A DNA stretch of 64,000 nucleotides from Mycobacterium sp. UM_WGJ (lineage in GTDB: Bacteria > Actinomycetota > Actinomycetes > Mycobacteriales > Mycobacteriaceae): contig NZ_AUWR01000002.1 of the NCBI RefSeq assembly GCF_000455125.1, forward strand, positions 1 through 64,000, read 5' to 3'. The notes beneath the pieces were generated by a model, which was given only the letters and a program-made list of their open reading frames with translations, was not told the origin of the DNA and did no database searches. Made by a program: the position numbers and the translations under genes. This document shows, piece by piece, positions 46,717 to 59,881 of the stretch. Within the stretch, counting starts at the first letter, position 1. Every line of letters begins with the position of its first letter.

Positions 46717-47769
46717 TCAGATCGCGCCCACCAAGCCATCTGCCAAGGAGTCGGCCGCTGAGCCGGTGCTGTCGCTCAGCGCGCCGGTGAGGGTGTCGAT
46801 CACGGCCTGCGGGAACGCGGTGACTGCGGCGAGCACGTCGTTGAAGCCCGTCTGCAGCGCCGCGGTGATGTCGGCGGTATCGCCACCCTGGATGGCCTCC
46901 CAGATGTTCCAGGCGGCGATCTGCGGCGCGGTGATCAGATCGCGGAAGTCGACGAACAACCCGGTAAACAGGTCCGGGGTTGCCGAGACGGGTATGCCGT
47001 CCCAGCTGACCAGCGTCCAACCGTCGGTGGGGTTGCCTTCGAGGATGGCCTGACCCCCGTTGGGGGGCGGGCCGCCGTTTTCGAGCACTGTCTGGATGAT
47101 CGGCCAGATATCGGGGTTCTTGACGTTCATCAGTATCCAGATGGCGATAACCCCGCCGCTGGAGGACGCCACCGCGGTCGTGGCGCCGTCTCCGGCGATG
47201 GTGTTGTCGTACATCGTCTGGACGGCTTGGTCGACCTGCTCGTCGAAGACCACCCCGTTGTAGTTGGTGCCCGGCTCGGAGACAAACAGGTTGCCCAGGA
47301 TCCACGAAGCCATCGGCAAGAAGAAGGACGCTTCGGTGAGCAGGTTGCGGGGCTGTTCTTCGAAAAGCCCGGCGGGGATCTCGTTGAGGTCCGTCAGAAC
47401 CTGCACAGCCGGCATGCCGGGCAGTTGGGCCAGCGCTGCCATGGTCTGCTGGGTCCGGATAAGTTCCGAGGCGTAGATGCCGGCGATACCGTCGGGGAAC
47501 TGCTGCTGGATGTCAGCGGCCACATCTTGCGCCTGCTGCTCGCCCAGCGCCGTCAGGGGAGCACCGGGCGGCAGCGTGCCAAGAATGTTGTTGACGTCGT
47601 CCGTCGATTGCCCGTGCCGCACCAGATCCAGCGTGATGTCCTCGGCAGTCAGCGCGATGTCGGCCACCTGCACCGCGGCCGACACCGGCGCCGCTACCGG
47701 CGTGACGACTCCGACGGCAACCAGCGTTATCCCGGCACTTACGCAGGTACGGCTGATGATTGGCAGCAT
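46717..47769 (-). CDS. Secreted histidine-phosphatase family protein, paralog 1 (second catalytic His missing)
   Basis: The 350-residue protein has a signal peptide (MLPIISRTCVSAGITLVAVG, then an Ala-rich cleavage region). The phosphatase motif LVRHGQS carries phospho-His52. GIYASELIRTQQTM and the NEIPAG segment match the family. At the second conserved histidine (paralogs read SHG or AHA) this protein has Ser204 in ASSSGGVIAIW. The C-terminal extension (WTLVSWDGIPVS, then FNDVLAAVTAFPQAVIDTL) is shared with the other two. It is probably exported and may be a weak or non-catalytic member. Confidence 0.88.
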   Translation of the reverse strand: MLPIISRTCVSAGITLVAVGVVTPVAAPVSAAVQVADIALTAEDITLDLVRHGQSTDDVNNILGTLPPGAPLTALGEQQAQDVAADIQQQFPDGIAGIYASELIRTQQTMAALAQLPGMPAVQVLTDLNEIPAGLFEEQPRNLLTEASFFLPMASWILGNLFVSEPGTNYNGVVFDEQVDQAVQTMYDNTIAGDGATTAVASSSGGVIAIWILMNVKNPDIWPIIQTVLENGGPPPNGGQAILEGNPTDGWTLVSWDGIPVSATPDLFTGLFVDFRDLITAPQIAAWNIWEAIQGGDTADITAALQTGFNDVLAAVTAFPQAVIDTLTGALSDSTGSAADSLADGLVGAI

Positions 47770-47878
47770 GTCTATCCCCCCAGATAGGACACAATGTGGC
47801 CGATATCACAGCTTATCTATGTTATGGAGAGCTGGGCAATACCCAGCCTTCAGGAAATCGCAGGTTCGTCGGACTCCA

Positions 47879-47918
47879 CGAAGCCGGGTGCGGCAAGCTA
47901 GCGCCACACCCGGCTTCG
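47879..47918 (-). terminator. Strong hairpin after histidine-phosphatase paralog 2
   Basis: CGAAGCCGGGTG (47879-47890) pairs perfectly with CACCCGGCTTCG (47907-47918) around a 16-base loop. It lies 18 bases past the stop of paralog 2. There is no U-run after the stem, so it is a hairpin-type terminator or an mRNA-stabilising stem. Confidence 0.6.
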
Positions 47919-47935
47919 TTGCTGCTGGTCAGGGG

Positions 47936-49045
47936 TCAGATAGCCAGGGCCCCCAGCAGGTCGCCCCACGCCTCGGCGGAGCCGCTGCCCGCGGCATCGC
48001 CGAACGCACCGGCGATGGTGTCGATCACTGCCTGCGGGAACTCCACCAGCGCCGAGAACACGTCGTTGAAGCCGGTCTGCAGCGCAGCCAAGATGTCGGA
48101 GGGGTCCCCACCCAGGATTGCCTCCCAGATGTGCCAGCCGGCCATCTGCGGCGCGGTGATCAGGTCCCGCCAGTCGACGAACAATCCGGTGAGCAGATCC
48201 GGGTTCTCGGCGACCTCGGTGCCGTTCCAGCTGACCAGCGTCCAGCCGTCGGTGGGGTTGCCCTCCACCACGACCTGTCCGGTGTTGGGCAGCCCGCGGT
48301 CATTGACCAGGGTGTCCAAGTACAGCCCCCAATCGGGGTTCTGGACGTTCATCATCGTCCAGGCCATGATCGCGGCACCGTGCGAAAACGCCACGCCCGA
48401 GCTGTCCGGGTCTGCCGTAGTGGCGTCGTAGATCGTCTGGATGGCGCCACCGAAGTTGTCCTGGAACGCCATCCCGTTGGGGTTGATGTCCGAGCCCAGC
48501 ATCGGCACCCAGTACGCCCCGGTCATCCACGCGATCGTGGGCAACAGATAGAGGAGGCCGGAGATGGTTCCGCTCTGTCCTTCCAGCCACCCCGCGTTGA
48601 TCTCGCCGAGCCCGGACAGGATCTGCTCGGGCGCGAGCAGCGGCGGCGGCCCGTCCGGAAAGTTGGCTGGATCGACAGGTTGCCCGGCCAGCAACTGGAC
48701 CAACGGCCACGCCGTCTGCTGGGCGCGCAGGAAGTCCGAGGCGTACACCCCGCCAATGTTGTTGTCACCCCCGTTGTAGAGGCCGTTACCGACGTCGATG
48801 GCCTGTTGCTCACCGAGCTCGGTGAGCGGTGCACCCGGGGGCGTCGTTCCGACGTAGTCCGAGACGTTCTCGGTCGACTGGCCGTGACGGACCAGGTCAA
48901 GCACCATGTCGACGGCGGTCAGCGTGATATCGGGCCGAGCGATGCCGGGCAGCGGCGCGGCTATCGGAGCCACCGGGGCAACGGCCACGAGGCCGGCGCC
49001 GACAAGGGCGACCCCGGCGGTGATCCACGGGCGAGTGTGCTGCAT
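47936..49045 (-). CDS. Secreted histidine-phosphatase family protein, paralog 2
   Basis: A 369-residue protein with a signal peptide (MQHTRPWITAGVALVGAG ... APIAAP). It keeps both catalytic histidines: H54 in LVRHGQS and H222 in FSHGAAIMAW. GVYASDFLRAQQT and EINAGWLEG fit the acid/base region of the phosphoglycerate-mutase-like fold. It shares a long C-terminal extension (GQVVVEGNPTDGWTLVSW, then LAALQTGFNDVFSALVEFP) with its neighbours. Exported members of this fold can hydrolyse phosphomonoesters or phytate-like compounds; the substrate is unknown. Confidence 0.92.
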   Translation of the reverse strand: MQHTRPWITAGVALVGAGLVAVAPVAPIAAPLPGIARPDITLTAVDMVLDLVRHGQSTENVSDYVGTTPPGAPLTELGEQQAIDVGNGLYNGGDNNIGGVYASDFLRAQQTAWPLVQLLAGQPVDPANFPDGPPPLLAPEQILSGLGEINAGWLEGQSGTISGLLYLLPTIAWMTGAYWVPMLGSDINPNGMAFQDNFGGAIQTIYDATTADPDSSGVAFSHGAAIMAWTMMNVQNPDWGLYLDTLVNDRGLPNTGQVVVEGNPTDGWTLVSWNGTEVAENPDLLTGLFVDWRDLITAPQMAGWHIWEAILGGDPSDILAALQTGFNDVFSALVEFPQAVIDTIAGAFGDAAGSGSAEAWGDLLGALAI

Positions 49046-49169
49046 GACCTTCTCCTTCAGCGAGTCCGTAGCTTCCGTTACGCTCCGACGCGTAGCGCAA
49101 TACTTCGCTGAAAATATCCCCCCATTTTTCCTATGTCAATGCTTAATCCGCGAATTCCGATGCAACGGT

Positions 49170-49283
49170 CCCAGCTTCGCCTCTCCTACGTCGAGACTCG
49201 CTGAACCGCGGGGTTGATGGGGCGGCCCCAGCTTCGCCTCTCCTACGTCGAGACTCGCTGAACCGCCCGGTTCATGCGGCGGC
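49170..49283. repeat. Two-copy 57-bp tandem repeat between phosphatase paralogs 2 and 3
   Basis: Units at 49170-49226 and 49227-49283. The first 40 bases are identical (CCCAGCTTCGCCTCTCC... through CTGAACCGC). The last 17 differ at 4 positions. It ends 3 bases before the paralog 3 stop and lies upstream of paralog 2. It may be a slippage duplication or part of a terminator/promoter array. Confidence 0.9.
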
Positions 49284-49286
49284 GGC

Positions 49287-50315
49287 TTAGCCGTCCAGCG
49301 CGCCCGTGATGGTCTCGAACACCGCCTGCGGGAACGCGGTGATAGCTCCGAGCACCTGGTCGAAACCGGTCTGCAGCGCTGCGGCGATCTCGGCCTGGTC
49401 CCCGCCCTGCAACGCCTCCAGGATGTGCCACGTCGCGATCTGCGGCGCGACGTTCAGGTCCCGCCAGTCGACGAACAGCCCGGTCAACAGGTCCGGAGTC
49501 GCCGACACCTCCTGCCCGCCCCAGCTGACCAGCGTCCAGCCGTCGGTGGGGTTGCCCTCGATGATGACCTGACCGGTGTTGTCCAGCGGGGTGTGCGTGT
49601 CGAGCAGTTGGGACAGGACCAGCCCGAAGTCGGGGTTTTTGACGTTCATCAACGTCCAGATCGCGATCGTTCCGGCGTGCGCGAACGCCACGTCGTTGAG
49701 CGAGCTTTCCGGGTCGGAGACGCTATTGCTGTAGATGGCCGCGATCGCATCGGTGACGCGATCGTTGAACGCCACTCCGTTCGGGTCGATCGTGGAGCCC
49801 AACATGGGCACCCAGTAGTGGCCCAGAGCCCACATGAAAGTCGGCAGAGCGTAGGCGACCTGGGTGAGGAGGTTGAGTTCGTGGCCCTCGAACCATCCGG
49901 CATTGATCTCGTTGAGTCCGGCCAGGATCGTCAGCGGTGTGTCCGGCGCGCCTGCGGCGCTCAGCCACCCGCCGGCCGTTTCCTGCGAGCGGAGGAACTC
50001 GGAAACGTAAATCCCGCTGTAGAAGTCGGGGTCGGCAAGGTGCAGCGGGTTGGCGGGATTGGCAAGGTAGGCGGCCTCCTGCTCCCCGAGCGCGGTCAGC
50101 GCGGCGCCCGGCGGGATGGTGCCCAGGATTCCCTCGAAGTTGTCCACCGACTGCCCGTGGCGCACCAGGTCCAAAGTGATGTCCTGAGCGGTCAGCAGGA
50201 AGTCCACTGCCACGGCTCCGGCCTGCGGCATCACGACCGGACCGGCCGCAACGGCGCCCGCGCCCAGCAGTGCGACGGCCGCGGTGGTCCAGGGGCGGAT
50301 GGCAGATGACTGCAT
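49287..50315 (-). CDS. Secreted histidine-phosphatase family protein, paralog 3
   Basis: The protein has 342 residues. A signal peptide (MQSSAIRPWTTAAVALLGAG, cleavage near AGAVA) precedes LVRHGQS with H53. The second histidine is H213 in FAHAGTIAIW. GIYVSEFLRSQET and EINAGWFEGHE are present, as is the shared C-terminal region ending FPQAVFETITGALDG. It is the upstream-most of the three tandem paralogs and follows echA17 by 111 bases. All three lie where M. tuberculosis has Rv3038c directly next to echA17. Confidence 0.92.
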   Translation of the reverse strand: MQSSAIRPWTTAAVALLGAGAVAAGPVVMPQAGAVAVDFLLTAQDITLDLVRHGQSVDNFEGILGTIPPGAALTALGEQEAAYLANPANPLHLADPDFYSGIYVSEFLRSQETAGGWLSAAGAPDTPLTILAGLNEINAGWFEGHELNLLTQVAYALPTFMWALGHYWVPMLGSTIDPNGVAFNDRVTDAIAAIYSNSVSDPESSLNDVAFAHAGTIAIWTLMNVKNPDFGLVLSQLLDTHTPLDNTGQVIIEGNPTDGWTLVSWGGQEVSATPDLLTGLFVDWRDLNVAPQIATWHILEALQGGDQAEIAAALQTGFDQVLGAITAFPQAVFETITGALDG

Positions 50316-50426
50316 GGTGGGTTCCTAACGCCGGGCTCGAGGCGGCTCTGGCCGCTGACTGGACGTTAGCTGATAAAAACGTGAAAAGAAACCGTCATGG
50401 CCCCAAGCCCCCGGGGGCCGTGGCGC

Positions 50427-51167
50427 CTAAGAGCCTTCCCCAGCGGTGCGGGCGGCGAACAGCTCGCCGTAGCGGCGTTGGTCGGCGGCGGCTCGGTCGG
50501 CAAAAGGCTCGGTCTCGACGGAGTCGATCGAGGCCTTGGCCGCGGCCAGCGCCTGTGCCGGGGTGTGGGTGAAGCGGCGGGCCCAGACGATCGCGGCGTC
50601 GTAGACGCCGTCGGGCGCGACCATGTCGTCGATCAGGCCCAGGGCCAGCGCCTCTTCAGCATCGAAGAACCGGCCGCTGTACGCCAATTCTTTGGCGCGG
50701 CTGGCACCGATGGTTCGGGCCAGCCGGGCCAGCCCGCCACCGTCGGGAGCGAGGCCGGCCAGAATTTCAGTTGCCCCGAACTTGACGTTGTCGCCGCTGA
50801 TTCGCCAATCCGCGGCCAGCGCCAGCGCCAAACCACTGCCCAGCGCGTAGCCGGTGATGGCCGCCACCGTCGGCTTTGCGATTGCCGCTACCGCCTGCAC
50901 GGCTTCGTGGCGCACCCGGGCAAAGACCTGCGCCTCCGCCGCGATCAGCGTGCGCAGTTCGGGTACATCGTCGCCGGCGCAAAAGATCTCGTGGCCCCCG
51001 TACAACACCACAGCTGCGACGTCGTCGCGGGCCGACACCTCGGCCGCGGCCGAAGCGATCTCCCGGTAGACCTGCCGGGTCATAGCGTTGGTCGGCGTCC
51101 GCGAGACCACCAGCGTGGCCACCCCGGGCTCGTCGGCTGAGGTGTGCACCGATACGAATTCGCTCAT
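50427..51167 (-). CDS. echA17: Enoyl-CoA hydratase/isomerase
   Basis: The 246-residue crotonase-fold protein has the oxyanion-hole loops [20 protein letters not shown] and [19 protein letters not shown], then [21 protein letters not shown]. The usual second catalytic acid is not obvious, as in several crotonase paralogs, so hydratase activity is inferred. ATG 51167 overlaps the NUDIX stop (ATGA). The position matches echA17 (Rv3039c). Confidence 0.9.
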   Translation of the reverse strand: MSEFVSVHTSADEPGVATLVVSRTPTNAMTRQVYREIASAAAEVSARDDVAAVVLYGGHEIFCAGDDVPELRTLIAAEAQVFARVRHEAVQAVAAIAKPTVAAITGYALGSGLALALAADWRISGDNVKFGATEILAGLAPDGGGLARLARTIGASRAKELAYSGRFFDAEEALALGLIDDMVAPDGVYDAAIVWARRFTHTPAQALAAAKASIDSVETEPFADRAAADQRRYGELFAARTAGEGS

Positions 51168-51982
51168 CCGAGCCAACGCTTTCCGCGTGCTGCGTTGTAA
51201 CGGTCGGAGTTGAAGAACTCGATCTCCCAGTTGTCGCCGCGGCGCGCCAGGTCCGGCTGCACCACCACGATCTGGCGTTCCACCGCCATCACGGCTTCGA
51301 TGCTGCGGCCGATAAGCGAATCCAGCTGGGTCCAGGTCGGCGGTAGCAAGAAGCTGTTCCCGGCAGCGAAATCCTCGATCGCCGCCTCCGGCGTGAGCCA
51401 GCCGGCGCGGTCGGATTCGGTGTTCTCGCCGTCCGCGCGCTGCCCGACCGGCAGTGCACCCACGAAGAAGTAGGTGTCGTAGCGGCGGGTGCGCTCAGCC
51501 TCCGGAGTCACCCAGTTGGCCCAGGGCCGCAGCAACTCGGCATGCAGCACCAGATGCTCGGTGCGCAGAAAGTCGGCGAACGACAGCTCGCCGGCGTTCA
51601 GCGCTCGCCGGGACTCGGCGTACACCGACGCATCGGAGACAACCCGGTCCGGATCATCAGCGGGCCCGGCGAACAGCACCCCGGATTCCTCGAACGTCTC
51701 GCGTGCGGCCGCGCAGACCAGTGCCGCGGCCAGTTCCACGTCCACGCCGAAACGCTGCGCCCACCACGTCGGCTCGGGCCCGTGCCAGGCGATCTCGGTG
51801 CTGCGGTCACGGTCATCGACGCCCCCGCCGGGAAAAACCATCACGCCGGCGGCGAACTCCATCGCGGCATGGCGGCGCATCAGGAATACGTCCAGGCCCT
51901 GCCCGCCGGGGGCGTCCTCGCGTACCAGCATCACCGTCGCGGCAGGTCTCGTCGGCAGCGGTGGCGGCTGGGGTTCGTTCAT
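51164..51982 (-). CDS. NUDIX hydrolase (Rv3040c-like)
   Basis: The 272-residue protein has [13 protein letters not shown] early and the NUDIX box residues [11 protein letters not shown] (RE-X2-EE-X-G-U) near 93-103. The spacing between the Gly part and REXXEE is longer than usual because of an insertion ([21 protein letters not shown]). This is typical of RNA8.4-like or CoA-type NUDIX subgroups. The substrate is unknown. It is coupled by 4-base overlaps to the ABC ATPase upstream and echA17 downstream. Confidence 0.9.
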   Translation of the reverse strand: MNEPQPPPLPTRPAATVMLVREDAPGGQGLDVFLMRRHAAMEFAAGVMVFPGGGVDDRDRSTEIAWHGPEPTWWAQRFGVDVELAAALVCAAARETFEESGVLFAGPADDPDRVVSDASVYAESRRALNAGELSFADFLRTEHLVLHAELLRPWANWVTPEAERTRRYDTYFFVGALPVGQRADGENTESDRAGWLTPEAAIEDFAAGNSFLLPPTWTQLDSLIGRSIEAVMAVERQIVVVQPDLARRGDNWEIEFFNSDRYNAARGKRWLG

Positions 51983-52851
51983 GCGCGCCTCCGGTGGGCT
52001 GCTCGACTACGGGTTCGGCGCGCGAAGTAGCGCCCGTCGATGACATCCAGTGAGATCGACTGGCCGAACGTGGCCGACAGGTTCTCGGCCGTGAGCACGT
52101 CCTCGAGCAGGCCGGCGGCCACCGCGCGACCCTCGGCCAGCAGCAGGCAGTGGCTGAATCCGACCGGAATCTCCTCAACGTGGTGAGTGACCAGCACGAT
52201 CGCCGGTGCATCCGGGTCGGCGGCCAGATCCCCCAGGCGCGCCACCAGCTCCTCGCGCCCGCCCAAGTCCAAGCCGGCCGCCGGCTCGTCGAGCAGTAGC
52301 AGCTCCGGGTCGGTCATCAGTGCGCGGGCGATGAGCACGCGCTTGCGCTCGCCTTCGCTCAGCGTGCCGTAGGTGCGGTCGGCCAGATGCTCGGCGCCCA
52401 GGCTCTCCAACAAGTCGACCGCCCGCTCGTAGTCGACGGCGTCGTAGCGTTCGCGCCACCGTCCCAACACCGCGTAGCCGGCCGAGATGACCAGGTCGCT
52501 GACCGTTTCCCCGTCTGGGATCCGCTGCGCCAGCGACGAAGAGCTCAGCCCGACGCGGGCCCGCAGCTCGGTGGTGTCGACCCGGCCCAGCTGTTCGCCC
52601 AAGACGTAGGCCACGCCCGAGGACGGGTGCTCGGTGGCTGCGGCGATCCGCAGCAACGACGTCTTGCCGGCACCGTTGGGTCCGATGATCACCCAGCGTT
52701 CGTCGAGTTCGACCGACCAGTCCAACGGCCCCACCAGAGAACGCCCGTCACGGCACAGCGAAATGCCTTCGAAGTGGATCAACAGATCCTGATCGGCCCC
52801 GGTTGCGGGACCGGAACGTCCGGTATCGGGCACGGCCCTATCGTGCCGCAT
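51979..52851 (-). CDS. ABC-type ATP-binding protein (Rv3041c-like)
   Basis: The ATPase has 290 residues. Walker A is GPNGAGKTSLL (about 58-68), the signature is LSEGERKRV and Walker B is LLLLDEPAAGLD, followed by the H-loop VTHHVEE. No transmembrane partner lies next to it, so it may be a soluble ModF/YlmA-type ATPase rather than a transporter part. The start may be GTG 52833 (VPDTGRSG). It is the first gene of the ABC-NUDIX-echA17 operon. Confidence 0.9.
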   Translation of the reverse strand: MRHDRAVPDTGRSGPATGADQDLLIHFEGISLCRDGRSLVGPLDWSVELDERWVIIGPNGAGKTSLLRIAAATEHPSSGVAYVLGEQLGRVDTTELRARVGLSSSSLAQRIPDGETVSDLVISAGYAVLGRWRERYDAVDYERAVDLLESLGAEHLADRTYGTLSEGERKRVLIARALMTDPELLLLDEPAAGLDLGGREELVARLGDLAADPDAPAIVLVTHHVEEIPVGFSHCLLLAEGRAVAAGLLEDVLTAENLSATFGQSISLDVIDGRYFARRTRSRAAHRRRA

Positions 52852-52972
52852 CCCGGCTCCGCGACGACCGACCGGGGTGGCGCTAGCCGGGGCACGTTCC
52901 GGGCTGAACTACTTCACCCCGCCGCGGCGTTGGGCTGTTGTAATGTTTGCCAAGGTCAGCCCACACCGGTTC

Positions 52973-52990
52973 TTAGGCTTAGGCTTAGGG
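52973..52990 (+). repeat. Hexamer repeat at the ribosome site of the PE-PPE-domain gene
   Basis: TTAGGC, TTAGGC, TTAGGG in tandem, the last merging with GGGGG to form the ribosome binding region 8 to 13 bases before ATG 52998. A change in copy number would alter the 5' leader but not the reading frame. Confidence 0.7.
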
Positions 52991-52997
52991 GGCTTGG

Positions 52998-57398
<4,401 letters not shown>

Positions 57399-57536
57399 GA
57401 TTCCTCCAAACATGGGCATCCCGGGAAACTTGGTCGAATCCTAACCCCGAGCGTCGCCCCGTCGGTATAGGCCTCCTACAAACTGTCGTATTCGTCTCCT
57501 CGAGGGGCGCTCCGCCGTGGGTGTTAACGTCACCGC

Positions 57537-58622
57537 GTGACCAGGGTGGACCGGCGGGCGGCGTCCGCAGTAGCGCTTGCCGTGACCTTGCTCACGACGG
57601 CCGGATGCGCGGGCGATGCGGCAGAAACCGCCCCAACCTCGATCTCCACCACGACCACGATGGTCGCCGGGGCGGGTGTGCTCGGCAATGACCGGCGTCC
57701 CGACGATTCCTGCGCGGCCGAGCCCGCACAGCCCGACCCCGGGCCGGCGATGCGCTGGGTCCACAACGCGGCCGAGGTGCAGCCGGCCAGTGTCGAGGTT
57801 CCCGAGCAGGCCGAGCGCATCGTGGTGCTCTCCGGCGACCAGCTCGACACGCTGTGCGCGCTGGGCCTGCAGTCCCGTGTGGTCGGCGCCGCGCTGCCGG
57901 ACGGAGCAGACAAGCAACCCTCCTACCTGGGCGCGGTAATACACGGTGTCGCGGCTGTGGGCTCGCGCAGCAACCCCGATATCGGCGCCATCGCCGAGCT
58001 GCATCCGGATCTGATCCTGGGCGCCCATGGCCTGACACCCGGCTATGCGGAGCTGGCCGCGATCGCGCCCACCGTTTTCACCGGGGCGCCGGGTTCGGGG
58101 TGGGAGGACAACGTGCGCGGTGTCGGCGCCGCGACAGCACGCACCGGCGCTGCCGACGAGGTGCTCGAGCGGTTCAGCGCGTACGCAGCCGAAACCCGCG
58201 AGGTCAGCGACGCCACCCACTTCCAGGTGTCGGTGGTGGAGCTCACCGACGACAGCGTGCGGGTGTACGGGGCCTCCGGCTTCGCCGCCAGCGTGCTCAA
58301 GGCGGTTGGGGTGGACCGCCCCCCGTTGCAGCGGTTCACCGATCGGCCTTACCTCGAGATCCCAGCTAACGATGGCGATCTGGCCGGGCGGGCGGATTTC
58401 TCGGCAGCCGATGGCGACATCGTGTACGTCTCTTTCGTCTCCCCGGCAGTGAAGGCGCGGGCGGCCACCGTGTTCGACAGCGTCGCCTGGCGACGGCTTG
58501 CGGCCAACCGTGACAGCCGGGTTTTCGTCGTCAACAACGAGGTGTGGCAGACCGGGCAGGGACCGGTCGCCGCACGCGGCGTGGCCGAAGACCTACGCTG
58601 GGTCAACGCGCCGATCAACTAA
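57537..58622 (+). CDS. FecB-like iron-siderophore-binding lipoprotein (Rv3044-like)
   Basis: The 361-residue lipoprotein has lipobox LTTAGC with Cys24. It has the class III periplasmic-binding-protein fold (ERIVVLSGDQLDTLCALGLQSRVVG, NPDIGAIAELHPDLILGAHGL, TGAADEVLERFSAYAAE). It would deliver an Fe-siderophore or heme outside the membrane; no permease is adjacent. The GTG start at 57537 is followed directly by a basic n-region. It diverges from ctaD and matches the M. tuberculosis fecB position. Confidence 0.9.
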   Translation: MTRVDRRAASAVALAVTLLTTAGCAGDAAETAPTSISTTTTMVAGAGVLGNDRRPDDSCAAEPAQPDPGPAMRWVHNAAEVQPASVEVPEQAERIVVLSGDQLDTLCALGLQSRVVGAALPDGADKQPSYLGAVIHGVAAVGSRSNPDIGAIAELHPDLILGAHGLTPGYAELAAIAPTVFTGAPGSGWEDNVRGVGAATARTGAADEVLERFSAYAAETREVSDATHFQVSVVELTDDSVRVYGASGFAASVLKAVGVDRPPLQRFTDRPYLEIPANDGDLAGRADFSAADGDIVYVSFVSPAVKARAATVFDSVAWRRLAANRDSRVFVVNNEVWQTGQGPVAARGVAEDLRWVNAPIN

Positions 58623-58678
58623 GCCGGAGCCCCTGTTCCCGCGCCGGCGGTGACCGATCTCACGCCATCGGGACAAGC

Positions 58679-58709
58679 TTGACAGCAAATAACTTTGCTA
58701 AGCTATCTT
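58679..58709 (+). promoter_or_regulatory. Candidate promoter with inverted repeat before adhC
   Basis: A consensus -35 hexamer TTGACA (58679-58684) is followed by an AT-rich stretch with TAAGCT (58699) or TATCTT (58704) as -10 candidates. Their spacings (14 or 19) are not ideal. GCAAA (58685-58689) and TTTGC (58694-58698) form a short inverted repeat between them that could be a regulator site. It is the most AT-rich stretch in this part of the window. Confidence 0.4.
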
Positions 58710-58747
58710 TTTACGTGTCGACGCATATCTGAAGAGGAATCTCCACT

Positions 58748-59800
58748 ATGAGCACCGTTTCCGCTTACGCCGCCACGTCGGCAACCGACCCGCTGAGCAG
58801 GACCACCATCACCCGCCGGGAACCCGGTCCGCACGACGTGGCGTTCGACATTCATTTCGCCGGCATCTGCCATTCCGACATCCACACCGTCAGAGCCGAG
58901 TGGGGCGCTCCGCAGTATCCCCTGGTTCCCGGCCACGAGATCGCCGGCGTGGTGACCGCGGTCGGATCTGAGGTCACCAAGCACAAGGTCGGCGACCGGG
59001 TCGGCGTCGGCTGCTTCGTCGACTCCTGCCGCGAGTGCCCGAGCTGCCTGGCCGGCCATGAGCAGTACTGCACCGGCGGCGGCATGATCGGCACCTACGC
59101 CGGTGTCGGCCGCGACGGCCAGCCGACGCAGGGCGGCTACAGCGGCGCGATCGTCGTCGACGAGAACTACGTCTTGAGCATCCCCGACGAGATTCCCCTG
59201 GACGCCGCCGCTCCCCTGCTCTGTGCCGGAGTGACCACCTATTCACCGCTGCGTCACTGGAATGTCGGTGTTGGCAAGCGGATGGCGGTCGTCGGCCTCG
59301 GCGGCCTCGGCCACATGGCCGTCAAGCTCGGGGTCGCGATGGGCGCTGAGGTAACGGTGCTGTCGCAGTCGCTGAAGAAGATGGAGGACGGCCTGCGGTT
59401 GGGGGCCGAGCACTACCACGCGACCAGCGATCGGCAGACGTTCAAAGATCTGCGCGGCAAGTTCGACGTCATCTTGAACACCGTCTCGGCCAGCCTGGAT
59501 CTGGGCGCATATCTGAACCTGCTCACCCTGGACGGCACCCTGGTCGAGTTGGGCATGCCCGAGCACGCCCTGACGGTGCCGCCGAGTGCGCTGGTGCGGA
59601 TGCGGCGCAGCGTCACGGGCTCGTTGATCGGTGGGATCGCCGAGACCCAGGAGATGCTGAACTTCTGCGCCGAGCACGGCGTGCGTCCCGAGATCGAGGT
59701 CATCGAACCCGATTACATCAACACCGCGTACGAGCGTGTGCTGGCATCAGACGTGCGCTACCGCTTCGTCATCGACACCGCGTCGTTGCGGCAGCCCTAG
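58748..59800 (+). CDS. adhC: NAD(P)-dependent alcohol dehydrogenase (AdhC-like)
   Basis: Zinc MDR of 350 residues. The catalytic zinc ligands are in [15 protein letters not shown] (Cys) and [10 protein letters not shown] (His-Glu). A full structural zinc set is present ([15 protein letters not shown]), and the cofactor motif is [22 protein letters not shown]. This is the cinnamyl-alcohol-dehydrogenase-like, usually NADP-dependent group, acting on aldehydes such as long-chain or aromatic ones. The location matches adhC (Rv3045). AGAGGAA lies 7-13 bases before the ATG. Confidence 0.95.
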   Translation: MSTVSAYAATSATDPLSRTTITRREPGPHDVAFDIHFAGICHSDIHTVRAEWGAPQYPLVPGHEIAGVVTAVGSEVTKHKVGDRVGVGCFVDSCRECPSCLAGHEQYCTGGGMIGTYAGVGRDGQPTQGGYSGAIVVDENYVLSIPDEIPLDAAAPLLCAGVTTYSPLRHWNVGVGKRMAVVGLGGLGHMAVKLGVAMGAEVTVLSQSLKKMEDGLRLGAEHYHATSDRQTFKDLRGKFDVILNTVSASLDLGAYLNLLTLDGTLVELGMPEHALTVPPSALVRMRRSVTGSLIGGIAETQEMLNFCAEHGVRPEIEVIEPDYINTAYERVLASDVRYRFVIDTASLRQP

Positions 59801-59813
59801 GACCCAACAATCA

Positions 59814-59871
59814 CCGAACGTGCACACAGGCTGACGGCATCGCGAAATCCCCGGTCTCAGTGCACGTTTGG
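59814..59871. repeat. Intergenic imperfect palindrome, copy 2
   Basis: CCGAACGTGCAC (59814-59825) and GTGCACGTTTGG (59860-59871) match as an inverted repeat at 11 of 12 positions with a 34-base centre. Termini are nearly identical to those at 16692-16747. It lies between the convergent adhC and MFS genes. Confidence 0.65.
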
Positions 59872-59881
59872 CGAGCGCTGC

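Noticed and set aside
47831-47846. Short hairpin GCTGGG/CCCAGC between phosphatase paralogs 1 and 2
   Set aside because: A six-base stem is expected often by chance in this DNA, and no T-run or gene context supports a function.
47477-49111. 544-codon plus-strand frame opposite the phosphatase paralogs
   Set aside because: It spans two genes and their gap on the opposite strand, and its composition is biased. It is a codon-usage shadow.
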